Positions 6,630 to 12,860 of a stretch of 13,664 bases of DNA are shown in pieces. Position 1 is the first letter of the stretch, and each line of letters begins with the position of its first letter. Origin of the DNA: Gammaproteobacteria bacterium (GTDB lineage: Bacteria; Pseudomonadota; Gammaproteobacteria; Pseudomonadales; Azotimanducaceae); NCBI GenBank assembly GCA_026706425.1, contig JAPOYW010000054.1, positions 1-13,664 of the forward strand, given 5' to 3'. Under the pieces are notes generated by a model. That model was not told the origin of the DNA and did no database searches. It worked only from the letters and a program-made list of their open reading frames with translations. A program made the translations under genes and the position numbers.

Positions 6630-6823
6630 GCCTCCCGGTCCGACGGTGGCTCATCGTCGCGGGCGGCGGGCGTTCGCTCGTGATCCGCCTCGTCCGGGGG
6701 CAGCTTGCGGACGATGCGCCACGCGAGCCACATGCCGCCGATACCGACAGCTAGGCCGAGACAGAACAACACGACGGCAAATACGCTGCTGAGTTGGACA
6801 CCTGTTTCGGCGATGCTCTCCAT
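6626..6823 (-). CDS. Small single-pass membrane protein, unknown function
   Basis: A 65-residue product if started at the ATG at 6823; the frame stays open to an upstream ATG at 6841 (71 residues). I prefer the inner start because GGAG lies about 11 bases before it and nothing Shine-Dalgarno-like precedes the outer one. One hydrophobic segment (SSVFAVVLFCLGLAVGIGGM, about residues 12-31) is followed by WLAWRIVRK and a charged, proline-containing tail. That gives an N-out/C-in anchor with a cytoplasmic tail by the positive-inside rule. The family is not recognised. Its 3' end overlaps the methyltransferase start (ATGA), which supports its being a real, co-transcribed gene. It diverges from the glutathione transferase gene. 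Confidence 0.6.
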   Translation of the reverse strand: MESIAETGVQLSSVFAVVLFCLGLAVGIGGMWLAWRIVRKLPPDEADHERTPAARDDEPPSDREA

Positions 6824-6882
6824 GCCTACCGCACTCCGCATAGCTCACGGGGTATGCTGCGTCTTTTCGAGGTGGATGCCAA

Positions 6883-7512
6883 ATGAAGCTCTACGAGTAC
6901 ACCATGGCGCCGAATCCCCGGCGGGTACGCATATTCCTCGCCGAGAAGGGCGTAGAGATCGACACGGTCCAGGTGGATATCCCATCCGGCGAGAACCTGG
7001 CGCCGGAGTTCCGCGCCATCAATCCGCGCAGTCTGCTGCCGACGCTGGTGCTCGACGACGGCACCGTCATCGACGAGTCAGTCGCCATCTGCCGCTACAT
7101 CGAGGAACTGCACCCCGATCCGCCGTTGATGGGCACCGATGCCAAGTCCAAGGCGGTGATCGAGTCGGCGCAGCGACACATGGAGTGGGACGGGTTGCTG
7201 TCCGTCGCGGAGGCGTTCCGGAACTCCAACCCGACCTTCGCCGACCGCGGCATATCGGGCAGCGAGGGTGTGCCCGCCATCGACGCGCTCGTTGACCGTG
7301 GGCGGGCGTCGACGATTCGTTTCCTCGGGGCATTGAACGTCACCCTGGGCACGTCGGAGTACGCGGCGGGAGACGCTTTCTCGATCGCCGACATCACCGC
7401 CTTCTGCGTGGTGGACTTTGCCAAGTGGATCCAGGTCCGCGCTGGCGACGAACACACCCATCTCAATCGGTGGTACGCCCAGTTCAAGGCACGACCCAGT
7501 TCCCAGGCTTAG
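6883..7512 (+). CDS. Glutathione S-transferase family protein
   Basis: A 209-residue cytoplasmic enzyme with the two-domain GST layout. The N-terminal thioredoxin-like domain begins MKLYEYTMAPNPRRVRIFLAEKG. It keeps the cis-proline (LLPTLVLDDG, P53) and the glutathione-binding DES (64-66) before the helix AICRYIEELHP. The all-helical C-terminal domain carries the N-capping motif FSIADITAF (166-174) and ends with LNRWYAQFKARPS. Such enzymes conjugate glutathione to electrophiles or act as reductases or isomerases; the substrate class cannot be assigned. GGTGG lies about seven bases before the ATG, and a -10-like TATGCT is at 6853-6858. The gene stands alone and converges on the vapC-type toxin. 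Confidence 0.92.
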   Translation: MKLYEYTMAPNPRRVRIFLAEKGVEIDTVQVDIPSGENLAPEFRAINPRSLLPTLVLDDGTVIDESVAICRYIEELHPDPPLMGTDAKSKAVIESAQRHMEWDGLLSVAEAFRNSNPTFADRGISGSEGVPAIDALVDRGRASTIRFLGALNVTLGTSEYAAGDAFSIADITAFCVVDFAKWIQVRAGDEHTHLNRWYAQFKARPSSQA

Positions 7513-7625
7513 GGGACGGGCCCAGGGGTCTAAGGCGTTCGGCAGCCAGATGGCGACATCCGCAGCGCTGCTTTTGCCGGCGCCCCGTGCCGGCCGCGCA
7601 CACTCGCCGCAAGCGGTCGCGCGAG

Positions 7626-8045
7626 TCAACCCTTGAACGGGTTCGCTATCGTAAGGGAGCCGATCAGCTGGCCGTGTTGGAGATCCTCGCTATAGAGTCG
7701 GACACAGCCCGCCTCGAGGGCGGCGGCCACGATCAGCGAGTCGTAGAAGCTGAAACCGTACCGGTCGCGCAACGCCAATCCACGCTCGACGAACGCTCTG
7801 CTCGGGTTCACGGTCCATAGCGGCACGAGCACATTGGCCAGCAAGGTTTGCGCATCCTCGGTCGAGAAGCCCAACTTTCTGGTCGCGACGTTGAGCGTCT
7901 CCTGGACGACTTGATGGCTGATGCACCCCGTCCCCGCCTCGATGCTGCGGCTCACCAACCGCTCGGCTCGCCGACGCTTCAAGTCGTCGGTTGCATCGAG
8001 CATGTACACGAACACGTTGGTGTCGAGGAAGTGCTCAGCGCTCAT
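7626..8045 (-). CDS. vapC: PIN-domain toxin of a VapBC-type pair
   Basis: A 139-residue PIN-domain protein, a Mg2+-dependent ribonuclease family. Expected acidic residues are present: D8 in FLDTNVFVY, E49 in QVVQETLNV, D102 in FYDSLIVAAAL, and E120/D121 in LYSEDLQHG. Length is typical of VapC toxins, which usually cleave tRNA or rRNA. Its ATG (8043-8045) lies inside the antitoxin gene, whose stop is at 8035-8037. The resulting 11-bp overlap is characteristic of coupled toxin-antitoxin translation. Nothing suggests inactivation. The RNA target cannot be predicted. Confidence 0.92.
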   Translation of the reverse strand: MSAEHFLDTNVFVYMLDATDDLKRRRAERLVSRSIEAGTGCISHQVVQETLNVATRKLGFSTEDAQTLLANVLVPLWTVNPSRAFVERGLALRDRYGFSFYDSLIVAAALEAGCVRLYSEDLQHGQLIGSLTIANPFKG

Positions 8046-8256
8046 TCATCTCGTCTCGGGTGAACTTGCGCCCGCCGGTCGTGTATCTCGCTTGCAGTTC
8101 GCGAACGGTACTGATGGCGCGTCCGGCCTGGTGGCGTCGGGCGTAGGTCGCCAGCCAGCGGCGGAACTCGGCGTTGAGCGTCGTGTTCTCCGATTCTGCC
8201 CGCTGGCGCGCGACGTCGATCATGTCCGCGTCCGCGCTTAGCGTGATGTTTCGCAT
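8035..8256 (-). CDS. vapB: Ribbon-helix-helix antitoxin of a VapBC-type pair
   Basis: A 73-residue protein started at the ATG at 8256 (the frame is open to 8313, but GAGG lies about five bases before the inner ATG). The N-terminal strand RNITLSADADMIDVARQRAESENTTLNAEFRRWLATYARR is an Arc/CopG-like ribbon-helix-helix DNA-binding domain. The basic, less ordered C-terminus (about 45-73) would be the toxin-binding tail. It would neutralise the downstream PIN toxin and repress the pair's own promoter. Candidate operator half-sites lie at 8311-8343. Confidence 0.88.
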   Translation of the reverse strand: MRNITLSADADMIDVARQRAESENTTLNAEFRRWLATYARRHQAGRAISTVRELQARYTTGGRKFTRDEMNER

Positions 8257-8310
8257 GACGCCCTCGGCGAGGCCCTCAACGTAGCCGCCAGCATCGCACG
8301 ACCCGCTGTA

Positions 8311-8343
8311 CACTGCAACCCGAGCACTGTTGACTGAACACTG
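8311..8343 (-). promoter_or_regulatory. Candidate vapB operator: iterated CACTG half-sites
   Basis: CACTG occurs at 8311-8315, 8325-8329 and 8339-8343, at exact 14-bp intervals, upstream of the antitoxin gene. The right-hand pair lies in a 19-bp imperfect palindrome (8325-8343). Regularly spaced short sites are what ribbon-helix-helix antitoxins bind. No near-consensus promoter could be picked with confidence, so this is a tentative operator. Confidence 0.35.
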
Positions 8344-8353
8344 CCCTGCCGGC

Positions 8354-8396
8354 GGGCGACGGCGCGCCCTTCGGACGCGATAGCGTCGGCCCTACG
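8354..8396. repeat. Dispersed palindromic (REP-like) repeat, copy 2
   Basis: This 43-bp block aligns with 128-171 in the same orientation, with several substitutions and two single-base indels. Its right end overlaps the last bases of yggX and supplies the TAG stop (complement of 8392-8394). It separates yggX from the vapBC pair. Confidence 0.6.
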
Positions 8397-8661
8397 AAGG
8401 AGGCACGTACCCCGCTGGTCTTTCGTAGTCCTCGTTGGCGAGGAACTTGTGCATCTGATCCGTCAGGAACTGGCGCGCCTGCGGGTCCACCATCGATAGG
8501 TGGTGTTCGTTGATGAGCATGGTTTGCAGGTGCTGCCATTCCCGCCATGCCTTGGCGGACACATCGGCGAAGATCGCTTCGCCGACGAGTCCCGGGAGCG
8601 GGGGCGCGTCGAGACCCGGCAACTCCTGCCCGTACTTTCGACATTGGACCGTTCGGCTCAC
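8392..8661 (-). CDS. yggX: Fe(II)-trafficking / oxidative damage protection protein YggX
   Basis: An 89-residue protein closely following the YggX family: MSRTVQC with conserved C7, LPGLVGEAIF (about 22-31), the signature AWREWQHLQTMLINEHHLSM (38-57), and DPQARQFLTDQMHKFLAN towards the end. YggX protects Fe-S enzymes against superoxide and is linked to iron handling. It starts with GTG seven bases after the mutY stop, the conserved mutY-yggX order of many gammaproteobacteria, so the two are probably one transcript. MutY is itself a [4Fe-4S] enzyme, which fits the pairing. The stop codon lies in the palindromic repeat at 8354-8396, so the C-terminus may have been reset by that repeat. Confidence 0.95.
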   Translation of the reverse strand: MSRTVQCRKYGQELPGLDAPPLPGLVGEAIFADVSAKAWREWQHLQTMLINEHHLSMVDPQARQFLTDQMHKFLANEDYERPAGYVPPS

Positions 8662-8668
8662 GATTGAC

Positions 8669-9739
8669 TCACCATTCCTGCCCCTCGATCAGTTTAGCCG
8701 CTACAGCGGATAGTCCAAGGGCATGGCAACGGGGATGGATCCATTTCCCGCCGCCGTCGTGGGCAACCGGCGGCATCGCCGTCAGCCTCACGTAGACCGG
8801 CTCGACATCGAGGTCGAAGTGGGTGAAGCCGTGCCGGAACACCGCCTGTTCGCGGACGTCGTCGATCAAGGCCGACTCAATGCCGACGCCGGCGAGGAAA
8901 GTCTCCAATGATTCGTTCGCGTTCCGTTCGGGCGGGGACCACAGGCCACCCCAGATGCCGAGCGCGGGGCGTTGTTCGACCAGGCACCGGCCGTCCGGCT
9001 CGGTCAGGACGAAGAAACGGCGCCGTTCGAGACGCCTCGCGCTTGGCCGCTTGGCGCGCTCCGGGAATCGTTCGACGTCACCCCTCGCAAGTGCTTGGCA
9101 GGTTTGGCGGACCGGGCATGCGGAACACAGTGGACCGGTGCGCCGGCACACGGTTGCCCCGAGATCCATGATCGCCTGCGTGTAGTCCGCAACCCGTTCG
9201 CAAGGCGTGTGAAGCTCGGTCAGCCGCCACAGTTCGTTCCGGGTTCGCGCCTCGTCTACGCCTCCCGCGACCCGATGGTGGCGCGCCAACACGCGCTTCA
9301 CGTTCCCGTCTAGGATCGGCGCCCGCGTCCCGTAGGCTTGAGCGACGATGGCGGCCGCCGTCGTCCGTCCGACACCGGGTAGTTCCTGAATTGCCTCCGC
9401 CGTGGTGGGGAAGACGCCCCCGTGCTGGTCGGCAACGATCACCGCCGCCCGGTGCAGGTTGCGTGCCCGGGCGTAGTAGCCGAGGCCGCTCCAGTAGTGG
9501 AGGACTTCGTCGAGTCCCGATTCGGCCAAGGTTTGAACGTCCGGGAATCGCGTCGTGAAACGCTCGAAATACGGGACCACGGTGGCGACCTGGGTCTGTT
9601 GGAGCATGACCTCGGACACCCAGACGCGATACGGGGTACGCGGGGTTTGCCAGGGCAGGTTCTTGCGACCGTGATCGTCCCACCAGGCGAGCAGCCGATC
9701 GGCGAATCCAAGATCCTTCGAGTGATAGGCTTCCGCCAT
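8669..9739 (-). CDS. mutY: A/G-specific adenine DNA glycosylase MutY
   Basis: The 356-residue base-excision enzyme removes adenine mispaired with 8-oxoguanine. All hallmarks are visible: catalytic Glu in SEVMLQQTQV (E43), helix-hairpin-helix ELPGVGRTTAAAI (119-131), catalytic Asp in ILDGNVKRVLARH (D144), and the [4Fe-4S] ligands C198-x6-C205-x2-C208-x5-C214. The C-terminal NUDIX-like 8-oxoG-recognition domain runs from about 235 (FFVLTEPDGRCLVEQRP, GIWGGLWSPPE). Length matches E. coli MutY. The ATG start has no obvious Shine-Dalgarno sequence but sits at the right distance from the RKNLPWQ motif. It is followed directly by yggX and diverges from the next gene by 32 bp. Confidence 0.97.
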   Translation of the reverse strand: MAEAYHSKDLGFADRLLAWWDDHGRKNLPWQTPRTPYRVWVSEVMLQQTQVATVVPYFERFTTRFPDVQTLAESGLDEVLHYWSGLGYYARARNLHRAAVIVADQHGGVFPTTAEAIQELPGVGRTTAAAIVAQAYGTRAPILDGNVKRVLARHHRVAGGVDEARTRNELWRLTELHTPCERVADYTQAIMDLGATVCRRTGPLCSACPVRQTCQALARGDVERFPERAKRPSARRLERRRFFVLTEPDGRCLVEQRPALGIWGGLWSPPERNANESLETFLAGVGIESALIDDVREQAVFRHGFTHFDLDVEPVYVRLTAMPPVAHDGGGKWIHPRCHALGLSAVAAKLIEGQEW

Positions 9740-9771
9740 AGGTACGTTGCGAAGGCTGACACCAACCGAGT

Positions 9772-10167
9772 ATGGATGCTGACGTCGGCGCCTGGGAACC
9801 CCCGGCCAAGCTGGGCGACCGGCATGTGCTTGTGCTGGATGCGGCGGATACGACCGGTGATGTTCTCGACTTGGACGAAGAGGCCCAAACGCGTCTGCGC
9901 GAAGTTGCCCATGGCGGTGCCCACGAGTGGTCGGGTTTCTTCGCCGATCGATCTTCCCGGCGTTTGATCGCGTGGCTGCGCGTGCTGACGCTGGCCGAGG
10001 AGACCATTCCGGGCTGTGAGACGGGTGCCAAGTCGCCGGTCATCGTGCTGGCGCGATTGCTGCGTGAGCGAGGCGACTATCCGGGCGAACTCACGGCGTG
10101 GATCAGGTCGGTGAGCACCAACCGCTTCCTGCCGTATGGCAGTCTGATGGATCGCCTGGGAAGGTGA
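9772..10167 (+). CDS. Conserved-looking hypothetical protein, unknown function
   Basis: A 131-residue protein that I do not recognise. It is acidic at the N-terminus (WEPPAKLGDRHVLVLDAADTTGDVLDLDEEAQTRL) and then becomes helical, ending KSPVIVLARLLRERGDYPGELTAWIRSVSTNRFLPYGSLMDRLGR. It has no signal peptide, transmembrane segment or metal-binding motif, and is predicted cytoplasmic. Codon use looks like that of its neighbours. It lies divergently from mutY (32 bp) and 48 bp upstream of hisB on the same strand, so it could share a transcript with hisB/hisA. No strong Shine-Dalgarno sequence precedes the ATG. That it is a gene rests on its length, composition and clean fit between neighbours. 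Confidence 0.65.
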   Translation: MDADVGAWEPPAKLGDRHVLVLDAADTTGDVLDLDEEAQTRLREVAHGGAHEWSGFFADRSSRRLIAWLRVLTLAEETIPGCETGAKSPVIVLARLLRERGDYPGELTAWIRSVSTNRFLPYGSLMDRLGR

Positions 10168-10182
10168 TCCGCACCCGACGGG

Positions 10183-10188
10183 TATACT
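10183..10188 (+). promoter_or_regulatory. Candidate -10 box for hisB
   Basis: TATACT matches the sigma-70 -10 consensus at five of six positions and lies 28 bp before the hisB ATG, between the hypothetical gene and hisB. No convincing -35 box is found 16-18 bp upstream, so it may be weak or dependent on an activator. Confidence 0.35.
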
Positions 10189-10215
10189 GCGCGTTTGTCG
10201 GCAATTCGAGGTTCC

Positions 10216-10781
10216 ATGACCGACCGGAAGGCATCCAGAACCCGCGAGACCTTGGAGACCCGCATCGACGTGGCCGTGAACCTCGACGGTTCGGGCACGG
10301 CCGACATCGCCACGGGCCTGCCGTTCTTCGAGCACATGCTCGACCAGGTGGCGCGGCACGGGCGCATCGACATCCGGATCGCCGCACGCGGCGACTTGGA
10401 CGTGGATGCCCACCACACCGTCGAAGACGTGGGCATCACCTTCGGCCAGGCCATCGCCGAGGCGGTGGGCGACAAGCGCGGAATCTTCCGCTATGGCCAT
10501 GCCTACATTCCGCTGGACGAAGCGCTGTCCCGGGTCGTCGTCGATTTCTCCGGCAGACCGGGCCTCGAGTACGACGTGGCGTTCAGCCGGGCGCGGGTAG
10601 GGACCTTCGACGTGGCTTCGTGAATCACGCCCAGGTCACGCTGCACGTCGACAACCTCAAGGGATCCAATGCTCACCACCAGGCGGAGACCATCTTCAAG
10701 GCGTTCGGACGGGCGCTGCGCATGGCGCTGCAGCGGGACCCTAGAACCGAGGACACGCCGTCCACCAAGGGTTCGCTATAG
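10216..10781 (+). pseudogene. hisB: Imidazoleglycerol-phosphate dehydratase HisB, disrupted by an apparent 25-nt deletion
   Basis: HisB performs the sixth step of histidine synthesis (dehydration of imidazole glycerol phosphate). From ATG 10216 (GAGG about four bases before) residues 1-133 are normal, including PFFEHMLDQVARHG (36-49) and metal-binding DAHHTVEDVGI (64-74). After FDV (10612-10614) the frame reads A-S-stop at 10621-10623. The remaining 54 residues (FVNHAQVTLH, metal-binding SNAHHQAETIFKAFGRAL, PSTKG) follow in another frame from 10617 to the TAG at 10779-10781. In homologs about nine residues (pattern D/E-L-V-x-E-F-F-x-x) separate FDV from FVNH. Two bases remain here, so 25 nt are missing, and restoring nine residues gives the usual length of about 196. 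The lost stretch is a conserved part of the family, so the gene is probably inactive unless the deletion is an assembly fault. This is the unfused HisB form. Confidence 0.85.
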
Positions 10782-10812
10782 CCGAACAGGCCACCCATAA
10801 AGGAGCCACCCC

Positions 10813-11586
10813 GTGCTGCTGATTCCCGCCATCGACTTGAAGGATGGCCAGTGCGTCCAATTGCGCCAGGGCATCATGGAGTCCGCGACCGTCTACTCGG
10901 CGGACCCCGGGGCGATGGCCAGGCATTGGGTCGAAGCCGGCGCGCGACGTTTGCACGTCGTGGACTTGGACGGCGCGTTTGCGGGGACGCCGGTGAACCG
11001 GGCCTTGGTGCGTCGCATCGTGGCAGCGGTCGGCACGGTGCCCGTGCAGGTCGGGGGAGGGATTCGCGATCTGGAGACGGCACGAAGCTACTTCGATGTC
11101 GGGGTCAGCCAGGTCATCACCGGCACCTCGGCGATCGAGGATCCGGACTTTCTCGCCACGCTTGCGAACGCGTTCCCGGGGCGCGTCGTCCTGGGCCTGG
11201 ATGCCCGCGACGGCCGCGTGGCGACGCGTGGATGGGCGACGGTCAGCGAGGTCGACGCGGTGGCGTTCGCGGGCGCGGTGACGGAGCAACTGTTCGCCAT
11301 CGTCTATACCGATGTCGGCCGCGACGGGATGCTTGCCGGCGTCAACGTCGACGCGACGCGTCGCGTCGCGTTGGCAGCCCGCGTGCCCATCATTGCATCC
11401 GGCGGGGTCCGCAGCCTCGACGATCTGCGGGCCATACTTGACCTCGGCCTTGGTCCGGATCGGATACTGGGTGCGATCAGCGGCTCGGCGCTCTATGAAG
11501 GGAAGCTCGACTTCGAGGTCGCCCGGCGTTGGCTCGAGGCGCGGCAACAACCCGGCCCCCATGGGGGCGATGGTGGTGCCCGGTAG
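10813..11586 (+). CDS. hisA: ProFAR isomerase HisA (phosphoribosylformimino-AICAR-phosphate isomerase)
   Basis: The 257-residue TIM-barrel enzyme isomerises ProFAR to PRFAR in histidine synthesis. It has both catalytic aspartates, D8 (PAIDLKDG) and D130 (LGLDARDG). The phosphate-binding loops QVGGGIRD (79-86) and ASGGVRS (195-201) are present, as are GTSAIEDP (104-111) and VYTDVGRDGMLAGVN (164-178). It starts with GTG, with AGGAG seven bases upstream (10801-10805). It follows hisB by 31 bp, with no hisH between, and no hisF after it; the next gene is convergent. The C-terminal tail RQQPGPHGGDGGAR extends beyond the barrel and is probably not functional. Every key residue is intact, in contrast to hisB. 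Confidence 0.95.
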   Translation: MLLIPAIDLKDGQCVQLRQGIMESATVYSADPGAMARHWVEAGARRLHVVDLDGAFAGTPVNRALVRRIVAAVGTVPVQVGGGIRDLETARSYFDVGVSQVITGTSAIEDPDFLATLANAFPGRVVLGLDARDGRVATRGWATVSEVDAVAFAGAVTEQLFAIVYTDVGRDGMLAGVNVDATRRVALAARVPIIASGGVRSLDDLRAILDLGLGPDRILGAISGSALYEGKLDFEVARRWLEARQQPGPHGGDGGAR

Positions 11587-11595
11587 GCGGTCGTG

Positions 11596-12759
11596 CTAGC
11601 CCGTTGTTGCCATCTTCCGCAACTCGCCGAGCGCCGCGTCCAGGAGGCGCTTGTCGTGGTCCTGCGGGGTGTCGTCGGGACGCTTCGGTAGGCGGATGTC
11701 CGGTGCCACGCCGCCCTCGTCGATCAAGTGACCGGACGGTGTCAGGTAGTGTGCAGTGGTCAGCTTGAGGGCCCCGGACCCCAACCGTATCACCGACTGG
11801 ACGGAACCCTTGCCGAAGCTCGGGGTGCCGATCAGCACGGCTCGCCCCCGGTCCTTGAGCGCGCCGGCCACCACTTCGGAACCCGAGGCGGACTGGCCGT
11901 TGATCAACACCGCGACGGGTACGCCCTCGGCGACGGCGTCGGGGGTCGCGTAGAACGTCCGCTGGCTTCGCGCCTGCCGGCCTTCGATGGTGACGATGAC
12001 ACCGTCGGTCAGGAACGCATCGGCGACGTCGACGGCGGTTTCCAACAGGCCACCCGGGTTGCCGCGCAGATCGAGGACAAGCCCGGTCAGCGGGGCTTCT
12101 TGTTGTAGTTTCGAGACGGCGTCGTCGAGATCGGTTCGGGTGGGCCGGTCGAACTGGTAGATCCTGACGTAGCCGGTACCGGGCGACAGCAAGCGGCTGA
12201 CGACACTGGCTATGGTGTCGCGGGTCAGATCGAAGTCGAGGGGCTCCGACCTGGCTGGCCTGTTGATCCTCACGTGCACCGGCGTGCCGGGCTCGCCCCG
12301 CAGATTCCGCACGGCATCCGAGAGCGTGCGACCCGCCAAGGCCCGGTGATCGACTTCGATGAGGCGGTCGCCGGGAGCGATGCCGGCGCGCTCGGCGGGC
12401 CCGTCGGCGATCGGAGCGATCACGGTGGGATGGCCGTCCACCATACCGACTTCGATGCCGATCCCGCCGAACCGGCCGGTGGTCTCCTCGTCGAGTACGA
12501 CCAGCGCATCGTCGTCGAGGAAGGCCGAGTGGCCGTCGAGGCCCTCCACCATGCCGCGTATCGCGTTGTCGACGAGGTCGTCGGCGTCGACTTCGGCGAT
12601 ATAGCTGCCCTGTATTTCCCGCGCGGCTGATACCAGCAGACGCTCGTGGCGCGCGTCTGTGTCGTAGTACACGGCACTCCAGAAGGCGGCGACGCCTAGG
12701 GAAACGCCGCCCAGCATGCTGACGACGACGCCGATGATCGTGATGGGACGAAGTGCCAT
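11596..12759 (-). CDS. C-terminal processing protease, peptidase family S41 (CtpA-like)
   Basis: A 387-residue periplasmic protease with an N-terminal anchor or signal segment (ITIIGVVVSMLGGVSLGVAAFW, about 6-27). A PDZ domain (about 95-170, with GGIGIEVG and AERAGIAPGDRLIEVD) is followed by the S41 core. VLDLRGNPGGLLETAVDVADAFL (228-250), the catalytic serine in NGQSASGSEVVAGAL (S292) and the catalytic lysine in PSFGKGSVQ (K317) are all present at the 25-residue spacing of the family. It ends THYLTPSGHLID-type (336-347). Its length suits the shorter CtpA type rather than E. coli Prc. I chose the ATG at 12759 over longer frames because the signal segment starts there. Substrates are unknown. 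It converges on hisA with a 9-bp gap and diverges from the acyl-CoA dehydrogenase by 101 bp. Confidence 0.93.
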   Translation of the reverse strand: MALRPITIIGVVVSMLGGVSLGVAAFWSAVYYDTDARHERLLVSAAREIQGSYIAEVDADDLVDNAIRGMVEGLDGHSAFLDDDALVVLDEETTGRFGGIGIEVGMVDGHPTVIAPIADGPAERAGIAPGDRLIEVDHRALAGRTLSDAVRNLRGEPGTPVHVRINRPARSEPLDFDLTRDTIASVVSRLLSPGTGYVRIYQFDRPTRTDLDDAVSKLQQEAPLTGLVLDLRGNPGGLLETAVDVADAFLTDGVIVTIEGRQARSQRTFYATPDAVAEGVPVAVLINGQSASGSEVVAGALKDRGRAVLIGTPSFGKGSVQSVIRLGSGALKLTTAHYLTPSGHLIDEGGVAPDIRLPKRPDDTPQDHDKRLLDAALGELRKMATTG

Positions 12760-12860
12760 GACGCCATCATAACGCCCCGGTGCCGTCGGAGCGCGCGCGT
12801 ACCGTCGGCAGTTCTGTAGACTCGTCATTGAGACTCGACACCGTAGGGCGACGAACAAAG
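12760..12860. other. Divergent intergenic region between ctpA-like and acyl-CoA dehydrogenase genes
   Basis: It holds two AGACTCG direct repeats (12818-12824 and 12831-12837, 13 bp apart) and an 11-bp CGTAGGGCGAC (12842-12852) that resembles the end of the palindromic repeat. No near-consensus promoter was found. The 13-bp repeat spacing suggests a possible regulator site, without further support. Confidence 0.3.

Noticed and set aside
7560..7625. Bidirectional terminator between the GST gene and the vapC-type gene
   Set aside because: A GCCGGC inverted repeat exists, but the only T-run precedes it on the plus strand and reads as A on the minus strand, so neither direction has a stem followed by U.
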